Numbered from the stretch's first letter, positions 18,053-27,385 are shown. The stretch: 64,000 bases of DNA from UBA7916 sp036121365 (GCA_036121365.1 JAZAFR010000033.1:1-64000), one strand, 5' to 3'. Translations and numbers: made by a program. The notes: generated from the sequence alone by a model not told the origin.

Positions 18053-18868
18053 TCATATTTGACATTGTTGGCAAAAAACACTCTTTCTTTGGCCAATGAT
18101 CATAGCTGACAATGGGTGTTTGCATTGTGTACAGGGTTGTTTTTCTCTACCGTAAGCCAGCAAAGTCTGTTGGAAATAGCCTGGTTTAGCGTTGGCGTTG
18201 ACAAAGTCCTTGAGGGTGGTGCCTCCGAGGGAAATGGCATGGCGTAGCAGGGCTTGAATGTGTTGATGCAGGCGTTTGGCTTCTAGCATAGAAATGAGAT
18301 TTGCGGGTCGATTGGGGTGGACTCGGGTTTTAAACAGGGCTTCTGTGGCGTAGATATTGCCAACACCAACAACCAGATGGTGGTCCATTAGGCAAGATTT
18401 GACAGGTCTTTTTGATTTCTGTAGCGCATGATACAGGACAGAGGGGGTAAAGTCATCGCTCAATGGCTCAGGTCCAAGATGTGCAAGAAGGCGGTGAGAT
18501 AAGGGGTCAGACGAGCACCAATGAAGAGAGCCAAAACGTCTTGGGTCGTGGTAGCGCAGTTGTTGTCCCTGTCCAAGGCAGACACACACATGATCATGTT
18601 TTTTAAGGGGGGCTGTTGCAACAGCGACTCTAAAGGAGCCACTCATACCCAGATGTCCAATGAGAGTGCCGCGGGTTAAGTGAAAAAGAATATACTTGCC
18701 TCTACGAGAAATATTAGTAAAGGTCTGGCCGGTTAAGGTGTCAGGCAATGAGAGATCAATGGGCCAACGAAGGCGTGTCTCTATGAGACGAACCTGTTTG
18801 ATGGTTTTATGTTGAAGAATGGGCAAAAGGCCAGTGCGTACAGTTTCAACTTCAGGCAGTTCTGGCAT
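18053..18868 (-). CDS. mutM: formamidopyrimidine-DNA glycosylase
   Basis: Base-excision repair enzyme that removes 8-oxoguanine and nicks the abasic site. The start MPELPEVETVRTGL supplies the catalytic Pro and Glu. 'GHLGMSGSF', 'HDHVCVCLGQGQQLRYHDPRRFG', 'VVGVGNIYATEALF' and the C-terminal zinc finger (C-T-Q-C ... C-Q-Q-C) are all present. ATG 18868 is fixed by the mandatory N-terminal Pro; the 20-residue upstream extension is not real. Length 271 residues is normal. Confidence 0.96.
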   Translation of the reverse strand: MPELPEVETVRTGLLPILQHKTIKQVRLIETRLRWPIDLSLPDTLTGQTFTNISRRGKYILFHLTRGTLIGHLGMSGSFRVAVATAPLKKHDHVCVCLGQGQQLRYHDPRRFGSLHWCSSDPLSHRLLAHLGPEPLSDDFTPSVLYHALQKSKRPVKSCLMDHHLVVGVGNIYATEALFKTRVHPNRPANLISMLEAKRLHQHIQALLRHAISLGGTTLKDFVNANAKPGYFQQTLLAYGREKQPCTQCKHPLSAMIIGQRKSVFCQQCQI

Positions 18869-19061
18869 AATAAAACAAAAAATAAAAACTAAGGCCATTA
18901 TATCAGGCAATAGAGAATTCACAAACAAAAAGAGGCAGATTGAGTTAAAGTCAGGTTCAAGGGCAACTACGAAAGCAATAACATTTGATCAGGGTTACCG
19001 TTTTTGAGACAAGAATAAAGCTGAGAGTGCAGAAAAAAATCTGGATAAGTATTTTAGAAAT

Positions 19062-19100
19062 AAAAAATGCCAAAGACTTTGATCAATCTCTGGCATTTTT
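19062..19100. terminator. rho-independent terminator, bidirectional
   Basis: AAAAAATGCCA and TGGCATTTTT form a stem, extended by AGA/TCT, with flanking A and T runs. It could terminate transcription from either side. It lies just beyond the stop of the outer-membrane pseudogene (minus strand), which was probably its original client. Confidence 0.6.
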
Positions 19101-19110
19101 ACAGGTAAAA

Positions 19111-19660
19111 TCAGATTAAATAAGAAAACGTCAGGGATAAAGTTTCAAAGAAAACCAAATGATCAGTATGATTAAATATCCAGTATTTTCCCACAGGTAC
19201 TGTGTGGACACTCATCAAAATGTTTTGATTGAGTAAAGTGCTCACGCCAACTCCAAAACCAAGAAAGTAGGGATCTCTCTTGTCATCAATGGACTTCCAA
19301 GAGTGAGAAGAATGCCAAGAGTAGTTTCCTAAAAAACCATATCCATGAAAATATCCTTCTTACATGGCTTTCTTAGGTAAAATCCGCCCCTTGCTTCAGT
19401 CCAACTGACCTCAGAGTTCAACGATTCATCATAATATATCGAATTTGGATCTCAAGTCAGTTTTTCATGGTTAAAACCTGCGTAAACAAAAAAATTATCG
19501 GTGATGCAACCAGTAAATTAGAAGCGTCTGAAGTCAACAGTAAAAAAGTGAGTGATGAGGGAGTCGGTAGAAGTTCTGGGGTGGCAAGATCGAACAAAAA
19601 TCACCATAAGCAACAATAATAGAGGAAAAAATAGAAAAAAAACGGATAAAACTGTTTTTT
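19111..19660 (-). pseudogene. decayed outer-membrane beta-barrel-like gene
   Basis: The minus strand reads as a broken protein. From about 19499 downwards it gives 'FFVYAGFNHEKLT', an in-frame TGA, then 'IYYDESLNSEVSWTEARGGF'. A frameshift near 19355 leads into 'GYGFLGNYSWHSSHSW', 'DPYFLGFGVGVSTLLNQNIL' and a C-terminal 'FFETLSLTFSYLI'. Alternating aromatic and Gly-rich strands and the aromatic tail suggest a small outer-membrane porin or opacity-like protein (inference). A hydrophobic stretch near 19640 may be the remains of the signal peptide. At least one stop and one frameshift make it non-functional. It fills most of the gap between mutM and the next gene. Confidence 0.55.
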
Positions 19661-19688
19661 TACCCTATATAAGAGGTTAGGAGAAAGT

Positions 19689-19715
19689 ATGAAATCAAAA
19701 TGGAATCGAGTATGA
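19689..19715 (+). other. eight-codon leader ORF coupled to the next gene
   Basis: ATG 19689 is placed 5 bases after TAGGAG and encodes MKSKWNRV. Its TGA (19713-19715) overlaps ATG 19712 of the following frame as ATGA, a classic coupling arrangement. It may be a real leader peptide or simply show which start the ribosome uses. Confidence 0.35.
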
Positions 19716-21286
19716 GCAAAAAAAATCACAAAGAATCGCATTTAGAAGATGCTGATGAGAAACGATTGGATAAGAGGTTTTACTTTTTAGATGCTGAATT
19801 ATTTAAGAGATTCAAGGATGAAGAAGAGAGGATTCATGGGGAATTATTGCAAGAAAAAGAACTGAAATCCAAGGAAGACAATGAAGAAGATACAGACAAT
19901 AGAGCATACACAGTCCCAGTTGGTATGAGTATAGAGGAGCTTAATAGATTACAACAGGATATCGAACGATTGAGGAAGATACAAAAAAAGATGAGAGATG
20001 AAAGTCTAGATAATTTTAAAGAATTGATCTTTCCGTTTGTTGGTGTTGTGCCTGCTTTAGGTTTATTTGGTGTGGCCGCACTGTCCATTGTTGTTGGTCC
20101 AGTCGTAGCATTGTTGTTTTCAGGTGCATTTTTCTTGAGCAATTTATATATAAAAGGAATAAGCAGTAGTTTGAATATCTATTTTGGGATTTCTACACTA
20201 ATGCAAGCAGGTGCCGTTGCCATTGGGATTGTCATTTTAGCAGGGATTGCCGTATTCAACCCTATAGTTGTACCTATATTGGTGGTTTCGGGGGGAGTGT
20301 TATTATTTTTAACCGCAATGGAAAGAGGAAGAAGGCGTCAAAAGAAGGCAGAAACAATCTGTTTGCCCAGGGCCAGAATGTTCATCAAGAGAGTTAAGGG
20401 TTTGAGGGAGAAAATAGCAAACAACATAAAGCATTTAAATGTAATCAAAACAACTAAAGTTGATGATAAAAAAGAAAAAGGTAAGGACTTGGGGCAACAA
20501 GATAGAGGGATTCATCTGGAAGAAATGATCAAGGAGTTTGTGTTGACTGGAGATTTCGATAAATTGAATAAAGCCATTTTAAGCTCAGCCGCATTAAAAA
20601 ATAAGGAGGATCTAATAATGGATATCAAGGAGTTAAAAGTCGCCTATGACATGATGTGTTATGATTTGGATGATTTTGAAAACTTGTTAAGAACGGTGAA
20701 AAATCCAATTGAAAAAAGATCAAGGATCCTTGAAATCAGAGAGATACAAAAAGATGTTGACGATGATTCGTCTTCGGGGTTGTCAATGATAAAAGAAGAG
20801 ATGAGTAAAAAGATAAAAGAGGTATCAGAAGAGGTGGACCATGTTTGGAAGAAAGACATTCCCTGGTTATCAGTTAATATTGGAGTAAAAGTTGCTGCGT
20901 TTTTATGCAGTGCAGTGGCAGTCGGAGTACTAGCAGATGTGGCATTTAAATTGGGTATTGGAATCGTGTTTACTCCTTTGGTGTTAAATCCAGTTGGGAT
21001 GGCAGTGATATTGGCATCCACTCTATGTGTGGGAGGTATATTCGCATTGGCTAAATATCAAAAAAAAGCCAGATATAGAAAAGAAAAAGAGCATCAAAAG
21101 CAAGATATGACAATTACCATGGAAGATAGAGAGAAAGTAAAATCAGATGAAATGAAGAAAAGTTCTGGAAGGGTATCAATGTTTTTGGAAGAGCCGCAGT
21201 CATTACATGCAAAGAGATCTGTAAAAGGACCCAGAGAACAAGAGACAGAAAAAACACAGAGTAGGAAAAAGAAGGACGGAAAATAG
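19700..21286 (+). CDS. large hypothetical membrane protein, candidate effector
   Basis: A 528-residue protein I do not recognise. A charged N-terminal region (about residues 1-110, Glu/Lys-rich helix) is followed by a first hydrophobic block (110-205) with several Gly/Ala/Val-rich helices. A charged coiled-coil-like middle comes next (215-390), then a second hydrophobic block (395-455) and a basic Lys-rich tail. This charged-hydrophobic-charged plan is common in host-targeted membrane effectors, but there is no recognised domain. Starts are ATG 19700 or ATG 19712; 19712 is coupled to a short leader ORF by ATGA. AT-rich codon use compared with neighbours. Confidence 0.7.
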   Translation: MESSMSKKNHKESHLEDADEKRLDKRFYFLDAELFKRFKDEEERIHGELLQEKELKSKEDNEEDTDNRAYTVPVGMSIEELNRLQQDIERLRKIQKKMRDESLDNFKELIFPFVGVVPALGLFGVAALSIVVGPVVALLFSGAFFLSNLYIKGISSSLNIYFGISTLMQAGAVAIGIVILAGIAVFNPIVVPILVVSGGVLLFLTAMERGRRRQKKAETICLPRARMFIKRVKGLREKIANNIKHLNVIKTTKVDDKKEKGKDLGQQDRGIHLEEMIKEFVLTGDFDKLNKAILSSAALKNKEDLIMDIKELKVAYDMMCYDLDDFENLLRTVKNPIEKRSRILEIREIQKDVDDDSSSGLSMIKEEMSKKIKEVSEEVDHVWKKDIPWLSVNIGVKVAAFLCSAVAVGVLADVAFKLGIGIVFTPLVLNPVGMAVILASTLCVGGIFALAKYQKKARYRKEKEHQKQDMTITMEDREKVKSDEMKKSSGRVSMFLEEPQSLHAKRSVKGPREQETEKTQSRKKKDGK

Positions 21287-21394
21287 TCGGTAGAAGAAGA
21301 GATACAAGGTCAATATGAGCAATTTGAATCAGCAATAATTTAAAATGACGGTATTGAGTCAAGAGCATAAATCGCTTATGCTGGCAAAAGGTAA

Positions 21395-21700
21395 ATGGTC
21401 GAGCGAGTCAAGATGGAAAAAATAATCAATGGGTTTATGGAAGAGTTCCAAAAAAATATACCTCCAGCGCTGTATGAGTTAAAAGAGGTGATTGGGGAGC
21501 ATGCAAGGTCAGCATGTGAGAGTATGATTCACAAAATGGACCTTGTCAGTCGAGAAGAGTTTGATGCTCAGGTATTGTTACTGAGACGCTCACAAGAAAA
21601 GCTATTATCTCTTGAAGAGAGAATTACGACATTATCTGAAGCAGCAAAGAAAAAATCATCAGAAAATACAAAGAAAAAAAGCAGTAAAGACAAAAAGTAA
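21395..21700 (+). CDS. ubiK: UbiK-like ubiquinone biosynthesis accessory factor
   Basis: A small coiled-coil protein (101 residues). 'MEEFQKNIPPALYELKE' and especially 'MDLVSREEFDAQVLLLRRSQ' followed by 'KLLSLEERI' match the UbiK/YqiC (BMFP) family, which helps the Ubi complex in aerobic ubiquinone synthesis. The Lys/Ser-rich C-terminal tail is also usual. The start could be ATG 21395 or ATG 21413. It precedes comM, a neighbour seen in other gammaproteobacteria. Confidence 0.82.
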   Translation: MVERVKMEKIINGFMEEFQKNIPPALYELKEVIGEHARSACESMIHKMDLVSREEFDAQVLLLRRSQEKLLSLEERITTLSEAAKKKSSENTKKKSSKDKK

Positions 21701-21952
21701 GGGCCAGATCATCTATCAGGTCAAATAGCAATACACATACACACTTTGGATTTAAAAAGAGTTGAACGAGAGTGAATGTTATTTTCAGGCCCTGCGGTTA
21801 TTCAGGTTGTCTAGGCAATCGGTCAAGCCATATCTGGTGGTTTTTTGTATAAAATGCGACAGTTTCAGGTGGTGGACCTAGTTGATATAAAGAGAGGGAC
21901 AAAGGGAGCGGGTGCGTGGAGTCTCCCATAGAGTAAGTGAATGGGGGTTCAA

Positions 21953-23551
21953 ATGAGTGTTGATTACATAGACAAAAAGGCAATAAGACAGCAGGAAAGT
22001 GAAGAGATCAAGACAAAGTGCGCAAGGCGTCCAAAAATAAAAAATGCCATATTGCGTACATACACAAGAGACGACTTGGCTGTACAGGAAGTTGAGGTTG
22101 AAGTTTGCTTGGTGTCTCAGATTCCAAGCTTTCAAATCGTAGGATTGCCTGAAAAAGCGGTGAAAGAGAGTAGAGAGAGGGTGAGGGCTGCCATTTTAAA
22201 TAGCGGTTTTACGTTTCCAATTAAAAAAGTATTGGTGAATTTAACCCCAGCAGACTTACCAAAGCATGGGGGAAGTTTTGATTTGCCCATTGCTCTGGCT
22301 ATTTTGATGGCATCGGATCAAATCCCGTATAGGGAGGCCATGGCGCAGGCAATTTGGGTAGGGGAGTTAAGATTAAATGGGAATGTTGCAGGGCATCAAT
22401 TACTTGGTTTTGTGGTTCAGGCATATAGACATAAAAAAACCATTGTGTTGCCAAGTACAATGGGTTTGCCTGAGGCCTTACGGGGAGTATCCTTGTATCA
22501 GGTTGAAAATTTAAGGCAGGCTGCTGATCTTTTTGTGTCTGACGGTCGGAAGGCATTCTCTGATCCAAGGATCATTAAAGATAGAGAAGATCTGAGAAGA
22601 GTTGATTTTTCAATGGTCACAGGCCGTGTATGGGAAAAAGTGGCGTGTATCATTGCAGCTGCTGGTGGTCATCATTTATTATTTCAAGGTCCTCCGGGTG
22701 TTGGGAAAACATTATTGGCACAGTGTTTTTCGGGAATTCTACCTGACTTGAGTCAGGATGAAATGTTGGAAGTGGCATTGATATACAGTTGGTTGGGGGA
22801 GAGTCGTTTGTCTCATCTAAGGCCTTTACGCAGTCCTCATCATCACATCACACCTGCTGGGTTATTGGGGGGAGGGAGTCCATTGATGCCTGGAGAAGTG
22901 AGTTTGTCGCATCAAGGTGTGTTATTTTTAGATGAGATAACAGAGTATGCGAAGGGATTATTGGATCAGTTAAGGGAGGCATTGGTCAGTCGAGAGGTGA
23001 ATATTTCCAGGGTAAATAAAAAGATGACATTAAAAACAAAGTTTCAATTATTGGTGGCAATGAACCCGTGTCCGTGTGGGTTTTATGGTGATGATGACAA
23101 GTGTATGTGTGGCCATTTAGAGGTTAAGAAGCATCAGAGAAGTATTTCTACGCCTTTTCTAGACCGATTGGACATGCAGATATTATTTGATCAAGATGAA
23201 GAGAAAGGAGGACGTGAATTGGCAAAAACATCAGGTGAAATGTATGATAAGTATGCAGATCTGAACACCAGTAAGGCTATCAAGAGGGCGGTAATTGAGA
23301 TAAGAAAAAGGCAGATAGCCAGGCAGGGGGTATTGAACTGTGATTTGAGTTGGCAGGGTTGTCAGGTCTTGGTTGAGGCAGCAAGAGCCAAAGATAAGGG
23401 GTTTGCGGCACTAGAGAAGTCAATGGGATTGCAAGGAAGAAAATGGCAAAAAACCATGACAGTGGCAAGAACCATTGGTGATTGTCAGGGGGTAAGTGTG
23501 ATGAATGCCAGTCATTTGAGGCTGGCTCATGGCTATACAGGTCAAACCTAA
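21953..23551 (+). CDS. comM: YifB/ComM-type AAA+ Mg-chelatase-like ATPase
   Basis: A hexameric helicase-like ATPase that promotes branch migration in natural transformation in other gammaproteobacteria. The N-terminal Lon-like substrate domain has 'PSFQIVGLPEKAVKESRERVRAA' and 'NLTPADLPKHGGSFDLPIAL'. The AAA core follows with Walker A 'GPPGVGKTLLAQ' near residue 248 and Walker B 'LFLDEITEY', then 'NPCPCGFYGDDDKCMCGH' (a zinc-like Cys set) and 'LDRLDMQI'. The N-terminus is about 35 residues longer than usual. ATG 21953 is favoured because GGGGG lies 5 bases upstream; ATG 21941 is also possible. A decayed partial copy of this gene lies at 26156. Confidence 0.93.
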   Translation: MSVDYIDKKAIRQQESEEIKTKCARRPKIKNAILRTYTRDDLAVQEVEVEVCLVSQIPSFQIVGLPEKAVKESRERVRAAILNSGFTFPIKKVLVNLTPADLPKHGGSFDLPIALAILMASDQIPYREAMAQAIWVGELRLNGNVAGHQLLGFVVQAYRHKKTIVLPSTMGLPEALRGVSLYQVENLRQAADLFVSDGRKAFSDPRIIKDREDLRRVDFSMVTGRVWEKVACIIAAAGGHHLLFQGPPGVGKTLLAQCFSGILPDLSQDEMLEVALIYSWLGESRLSHLRPLRSPHHHITPAGLLGGGSPLMPGEVSLSHQGVLFLDEITEYAKGLLDQLREALVSREVNISRVNKKMTLKTKFQLLVAMNPCPCGFYGDDDKCMCGHLEVKKHQRSISTPFLDRLDMQILFDQDEEKGGRELAKTSGEMYDKYADLNTSKAIKRAVIEIRKRQIARQGVLNCDLSWQGCQVLVEAARAKDKGFAALEKSMGLQGRKWQKTMTVARTIGDCQGVSVMNASHLRLAHGYTGQT

Positions 23552-23691
23552 GTGGTTTAGATTGATTTGACACAGTTTTAAGTACTGAGTGTGCAAAAGG
23601 TCATGGATGCTCTCAACGTGTTTAAGAAGGAGGGGTATTGGTCAAAACATATGATATATGATTAAGGGTGAAGTAAGAAATATATTAAAAG

Positions 23692-25234
23692 TTATTTATG
23701 GGTTAGGGGGGAGATGTCCCTCATCTGTTTCACCACTAACCTTTCCGTCTTGCTGTCCTGTAATTTTTCTTCTTTTTTTGGTTGGTAAGGAGGATCTCCT
23801 ATTGTACCAAATCGTTGCTCAATCTCTGCTATTTTTTGACCTTTTCTTCGTTTGTTTTTTTCTAAATAACTACTATTATCCACATAGCTTCGATATTTAG
23901 AAACAATAACCCCTGCTGTTTTCAAAAATTCATTGATTAATGCAAGCTTAGGGTGATTAGCACCACTACGTTTAAGATTTCCACACTCTTGAGTATATTC
24001 AAAGAAAGATTTTGCTGCTAGCTCGCATTCTAAATCATATCCCATCATTCGAAGATTATCATTGTTATCCTCAGTGCATTCTACTTCTTTAATATCCGCA
24101 CCCTGCATAGTTAAAAATTTATCATATACATCTTTCGCCATAGATCCTTTTACACTACGTACCTGAATATGTACAAGAGGTATATGAGGTGTACCATTCT
24201 CATTATATCCAGCATCATGACCATCTAAGACCTGATCTAAATTGATATTTGTAGTATCTGTCTTGTCTAACTAGTTTCATTAATAATATATGCAATGCCA
24301 TTTTTCTTTATTACAATCCCAGAAACATGCAATGGAGTTGAAATTCTTATAATGGCATCATCTCCACAACCAGCAATGTAATCAACAATGCTTTTCAACT
24401 TGCTTTTTTTAAAATTTACCGATAAAAGCATACACTCAGCAGCTGGAAGCCTATGGCCTAATAGTTCAGTCGCGTGCAACTGATTCTTTTATTCTATTCT
24501 TACCTAGCTCTCCCGGTTTTAAATTATAAAGTGTTTCTTTTTCTGCGCGCTCAACATCTAGATCTTCATTTGCACAACTATACAAACCATCTTGAAATAA
24601 AAAACAAATATCAATAACACTACGAGCATTCATATATTTTCTAACTGTATCATATGAATATATAACTTGTTTAGCTATTCTTTCCTCCATTAATTTTTTT
24701 TGTAATAACACGACAGCACGTTGCTGTAAAATATTTTTCTTGTCCAAATGATTTTCATCCAGTTTCATCCAGTTTCATCAGTTTTAAATCAATAAGATTC
24801 AAAATTTTCTCAAACTTTTTAGAATTTGGGCTCTGGCTAACGTTTCGACGAACATACGCAATTTTTTCATCAGAAGGCAAGTCCTTCCAAGTTTCAAAAT
24901 CATTGGGACGAGCATAGTAATATAAAAAAAATGGGCGAAAATCTTCAATGATGTCTTCTGCATCAAGCTTTTTCTTTAGTGCACTTTGGATATGATCAAA
25001 TACAAAAACGATATCTTTTATTTCAAGGGTATCTAATATTTGACTAAGAAAAAGCATAGACTCGATAGCGGTATTTTCTCCATCTATCTCTAATAAATCA
25101 TCTCTTTTTAACCCAGCTTGAGATTGTGCTTTTTTTTGAGCAAAATCGTGCAATACAGCATTCATTATACCATCGCAAAATCCATCGCTAATGTCTCCTT
25201 GAGTATGACCAAGTTTCTGTATAAGCTCTTTCAT
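23692..25234 (-). pseudogene. multiply frameshifted large gene of unknown function
   Basis: Four overlapping minus-strand frames read as one broken protein. It starts at ATG 25234 (MKELIQKLGHTQGDISDG). A 10-base tandem duplication at 24753-24772 shifts the frame after 'LKLMKLDE'. The next frame ends near 24466, and a second shift near 24475 leads to 'HATELLGHRLPAAECMLLSV'. A third, near 24265, leads to 'LDQVLDGHDAGYNENGTP' and on to the end at 23692. In total about 500 codons with no signal peptide and no family I recognise. Codon use is AT-rich. Candidate decayed effector (inference). Confidence 0.65.
24753..24772. repeat. 10-base tandem duplication causing a frameshift
   Basis: TTTCATCCAG occurs twice back to back, with a partial third copy to 24779. 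Removing one unit joins the minus-strand frame 'KLMKLDE' directly to 'NHLDKKNILQQ', so the duplication is the probable lesion. Confidence 0.7.
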
Positions 25235-25452
25235 TATTATACCTTTTTAATTTTAATTGTGTTTTTTATGTATTTGTTAACATGGTTGCTATAAGGTAAA
25301 TAAAAAGTAAAGGTATTATACGATAAAAAAGAGCATTATAGTTGTTGTTCATTTAAAAGGTTAACACACTATTTAGCCGAAATTTAAATAATCTTATTCT
25401 TATAAAGTGATAACTAAATTAGATTTAAAATAAATAAAAAACTACCAAAACT

Positions 25453-26147
25453 TTACATCAGCGCTTGCAAGGCTTTACTCAACAATTGATCTATTATCAT
25501 ATCAGGAAAATACAAACCATCAACCTTATCTGTAACTTGAGAAGAAGAGTATCCCCAGGATTTCAAGGCACTTTTAACATCATACACAATCCCTCTTTGA
25601 GAACTTTTTTCCTAATCTTCAGGAGCATAGCAACTACGCCAGCCTTTAAAACTTGAAGCAAGATCTAAAGCCATGTTCTCTGCAAGTCTTTCCCCTGCAT
25701 CGTTTACTTTTTTTAGCATTATTGTATCTGTATTTTCAATTGCCGATAGCAAAACATGCTCTGGCAAACTGGATAGTATCAATAACCTAAGCAAGCTTAG
25801 GGCCAACACCAGGCGCCATTAAAAAGGTTCTAAATAAAATCCCTTTTACGCATCTCATTAAAACCATATAAAATTTATATATCCTCTCTTACTGCATGAT
25901 GAGTATACAATGACACATGTTTTTGAGAAAATATCTCAGCTTCAGTTACGGTATGATCCCATACCTCATAGCCAACACCTACAATATTTAATAAGCACCT
26001 TCATAGACATGAATAACATCTCCAGTCAAATCACCTATCACACTAACTCCCTTGTTCTGGCTATATTCTAAAACGATCTTGATGCGTATGAGAAATTACC
26101 AAAGTCAATGCATCAGCTGCACCTATCAGTTTTTTGAGAACGTATTA
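25453..26147 (-). pseudogene. heavily decayed gene of unknown function
   Basis: The minus strand carries protein-like segments split by stops and frameshifts. In order they read 'LIGAADALTLVISHTHQDRF', 'YSQNKGVSVIGDLTGDVIHV', 'GVGYEVWDHTVTEAEIFSQK', 'HVSLYTHHAVRED', 'GILFRTFLMAPGVGPKLA', 'LSLLRLLILSSLPEHVLLSA' and 'DAGERLAENMALDLASSFKG'. An in-frame TAG at 25612 follows, then 'RGIVYDVKSALKSWGYSSSQ', ending with a TAA at 25453. At least two stops and three shifts are needed. The protein family is not recognised. The 25235-25452 spacer to the previous pseudogene holds no gene. Confidence 0.55.
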
Positions 26148-26155
26148 GAAGAGTA

Positions 26156-26252
26156 CACTGCGCCGTCTTTAGGCCGGTTGGTCATGTAGATATTGTTTGA
26201 TCAAGATGAGAATAAAGGAGGATGTGAATTGGTAAAATCATCAAAGTCTCGG
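26156..26252 (+). pseudogene. relic of a duplicated comM segment
   Basis: This stretch aligns base by base with comM 23146-23237. In the same frame it reads A-P-S-L-G-R-L-V-M-stop-I-L-F-D-Q-D-E-N-K-G-G-C-E-L against comM T-P-F-L-D-R-L-D-M-Q-I-L-F-D-Q-D-E-E-K-G-G-R-E-L. It marks an old duplication or rearrangement flanking the decayed island at 23.7-26.1 kb. Confidence 0.75.
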
Positions 26253-26299
26253 TTGACTTGAATTTTTATTTTCTGTTCCTGGGTTCTGGAACTGCCAGG

Positions 26300-26515
26300 T
26301 TATTCTTCCTCATTAGCATCTAATCTTTCTTTCAGGCTCATTATTTGGTGTCTCAGTTCTCCTTTGCCCATATAATTGTTTTCTACAAGATCCTGTATGT
26401 GTTTGGGGTTCTTAGAACAAATACCATCTAGTGTTCTTAAAGTGCGTTTGGCGGATGACTCGTCTGTTAATTCACTAACATTATGATCACAATATAAATC
26501 ATGATCTTTTTCCCG
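26300..26515 (-). pseudogene. 3' fragment of an unidentified gene
   Basis: The minus strand is open for about 70 codons up to a stop at 26300, reading 'DHDLYCDHNVSELTDESSAK' ... 'NPKHIQDLVENNYMGKGELR' ... 'SLKERLDANEEE'. There is no start codon near the upstream edge, where a TAG lies at 26516-26518. It looks like the helical C-terminus of a larger protein. No family recognised. Confidence 0.4.
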
Positions 26516-26537
26516 CTAAGGAAAAATCCTCTTGAGT

Positions 26538-27305
26538 TTATTTTTTGAGTCCTAAATTGGAGGGTTTGTTGCGGTGTTCATGTCGTGATGAGGATGGTGT
26601 TTTCAGGCAGGTATATACGGATTTTAGGCTAAATAAGCTTGCTGAAGAGGGGTGTTGCTGGTTGCTATTGTGTTTAGATACAGATAAGGTGTTTTTGATG
26701 TTTTCACTTTCCACAAAAATGCTAAGAGAAATTAAGCAGAAAAATAGGACAGATAGAGACGTCACGGAGAGGGAACTTGTGGTATTGAGGAGGTACAGAA
26801 ATCCACAAGAGGTAATGGTGTTGAGAAAAAAGTCAATGGCATTTTTAGAAAGATGAAAGCTATGAGATTTACTTTTTTCTTTGGAGTAAGAAGAAAGCGT
26901 AGCTGAGACTGATCCAATAACGAATGAGACAGAGGGGGTTATGATTGTCTTTGGAAGATGCAAGCTGGCGCGAATGTAGCTGATAACAGTGAGAGATTGA
27001 AGTCCTTTGCAGATGCCAAAATAAAGATCTGGTACGATATTTTTTTTGAGAAAATTTGATATTTTTTTGATCAATTGCTTCCCTGGGTAGTCAAAAGGTT
27101 TTGTTTCCTGTTCAGAGGTGTGCGCCAAATATGCAGAATAAGAAATTGTTAAAATGGTAATCGCAGCAGGAGAGAGAAATTGATTCAGAGTGAGGATAGC
27201 AATGATGGGTCTTGGGAGCAGTGATAAAAGAGAAAGCCCCAGTACCAAATGGCTGATGTTTTTTATGGTTGCGTGCAAGAATATTAGAGTGTTTTTTAGT
27301 TGCAT
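26538..27305 (-). CDS. hypothetical membrane protein
   Basis: A 255-residue protein with several hydrophobic segments: about residues 10-35, 42-60, 98-115, 120-140, 160-178 and 183-205. A hydrophilic, Ser/Asn/His-rich C-terminal tail of about 50 residues follows. No family is recognised. ATG 27305 is the start. The overlapping plus-strand frame at 26545-26856 has poor composition and is taken as a shadow. It could be an inner-membrane protein of the accessory zone or an effector. Confidence 0.55.
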   Translation of the reverse strand: MQLKNTLIFLHATIKNISHLVLGLSLLSLLPRPIIAILTLNQFLSPAAITILTISYSAYLAHTSEQETKPFDYPGKQLIKKISNFLKKNIVPDLYFGICKGLQSLTVISYIRASLHLPKTIITPSVSFVIGSVSATLSSYSKEKSKSHSFHLSKNAIDFFLNTITSCGFLYLLNTTSSLSVTSLSVLFFCLISLSIFVESENIKNTLSVSKHNSNQQHPSSASLFSLKSVYTCLKTPSSSRHEHRNKPSNLGLKK

Positions 27306-27385
27306 ATCAAGTATTCTTTTCTTACAGTATAATGTTTTTAGGGGAGTTTGTCAATATTTGTAGAGTTTTCAATATAGTAGAGAGG

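Noticed and set aside
19021..19110. Hairpin considered as a small RNA
   Set aside because: The stem with flanking A and T runs is fully explained as a terminator.
21798..21983. Minus-strand 61-codon frame between ubiK and comM with a Pro-rich run
   Set aside because: It overlaps the start of comM, has no convincing start site, and I see no known pattern. Possible but unsupported.
26545..26856. Plus-strand 103-codon frame opposite the hypothetical membrane protein
   Set aside because: Its composition is unlike the neighbouring proteins, and the minus-strand frame has a clear membrane-protein pattern with an ATG. Taken as a shadow.
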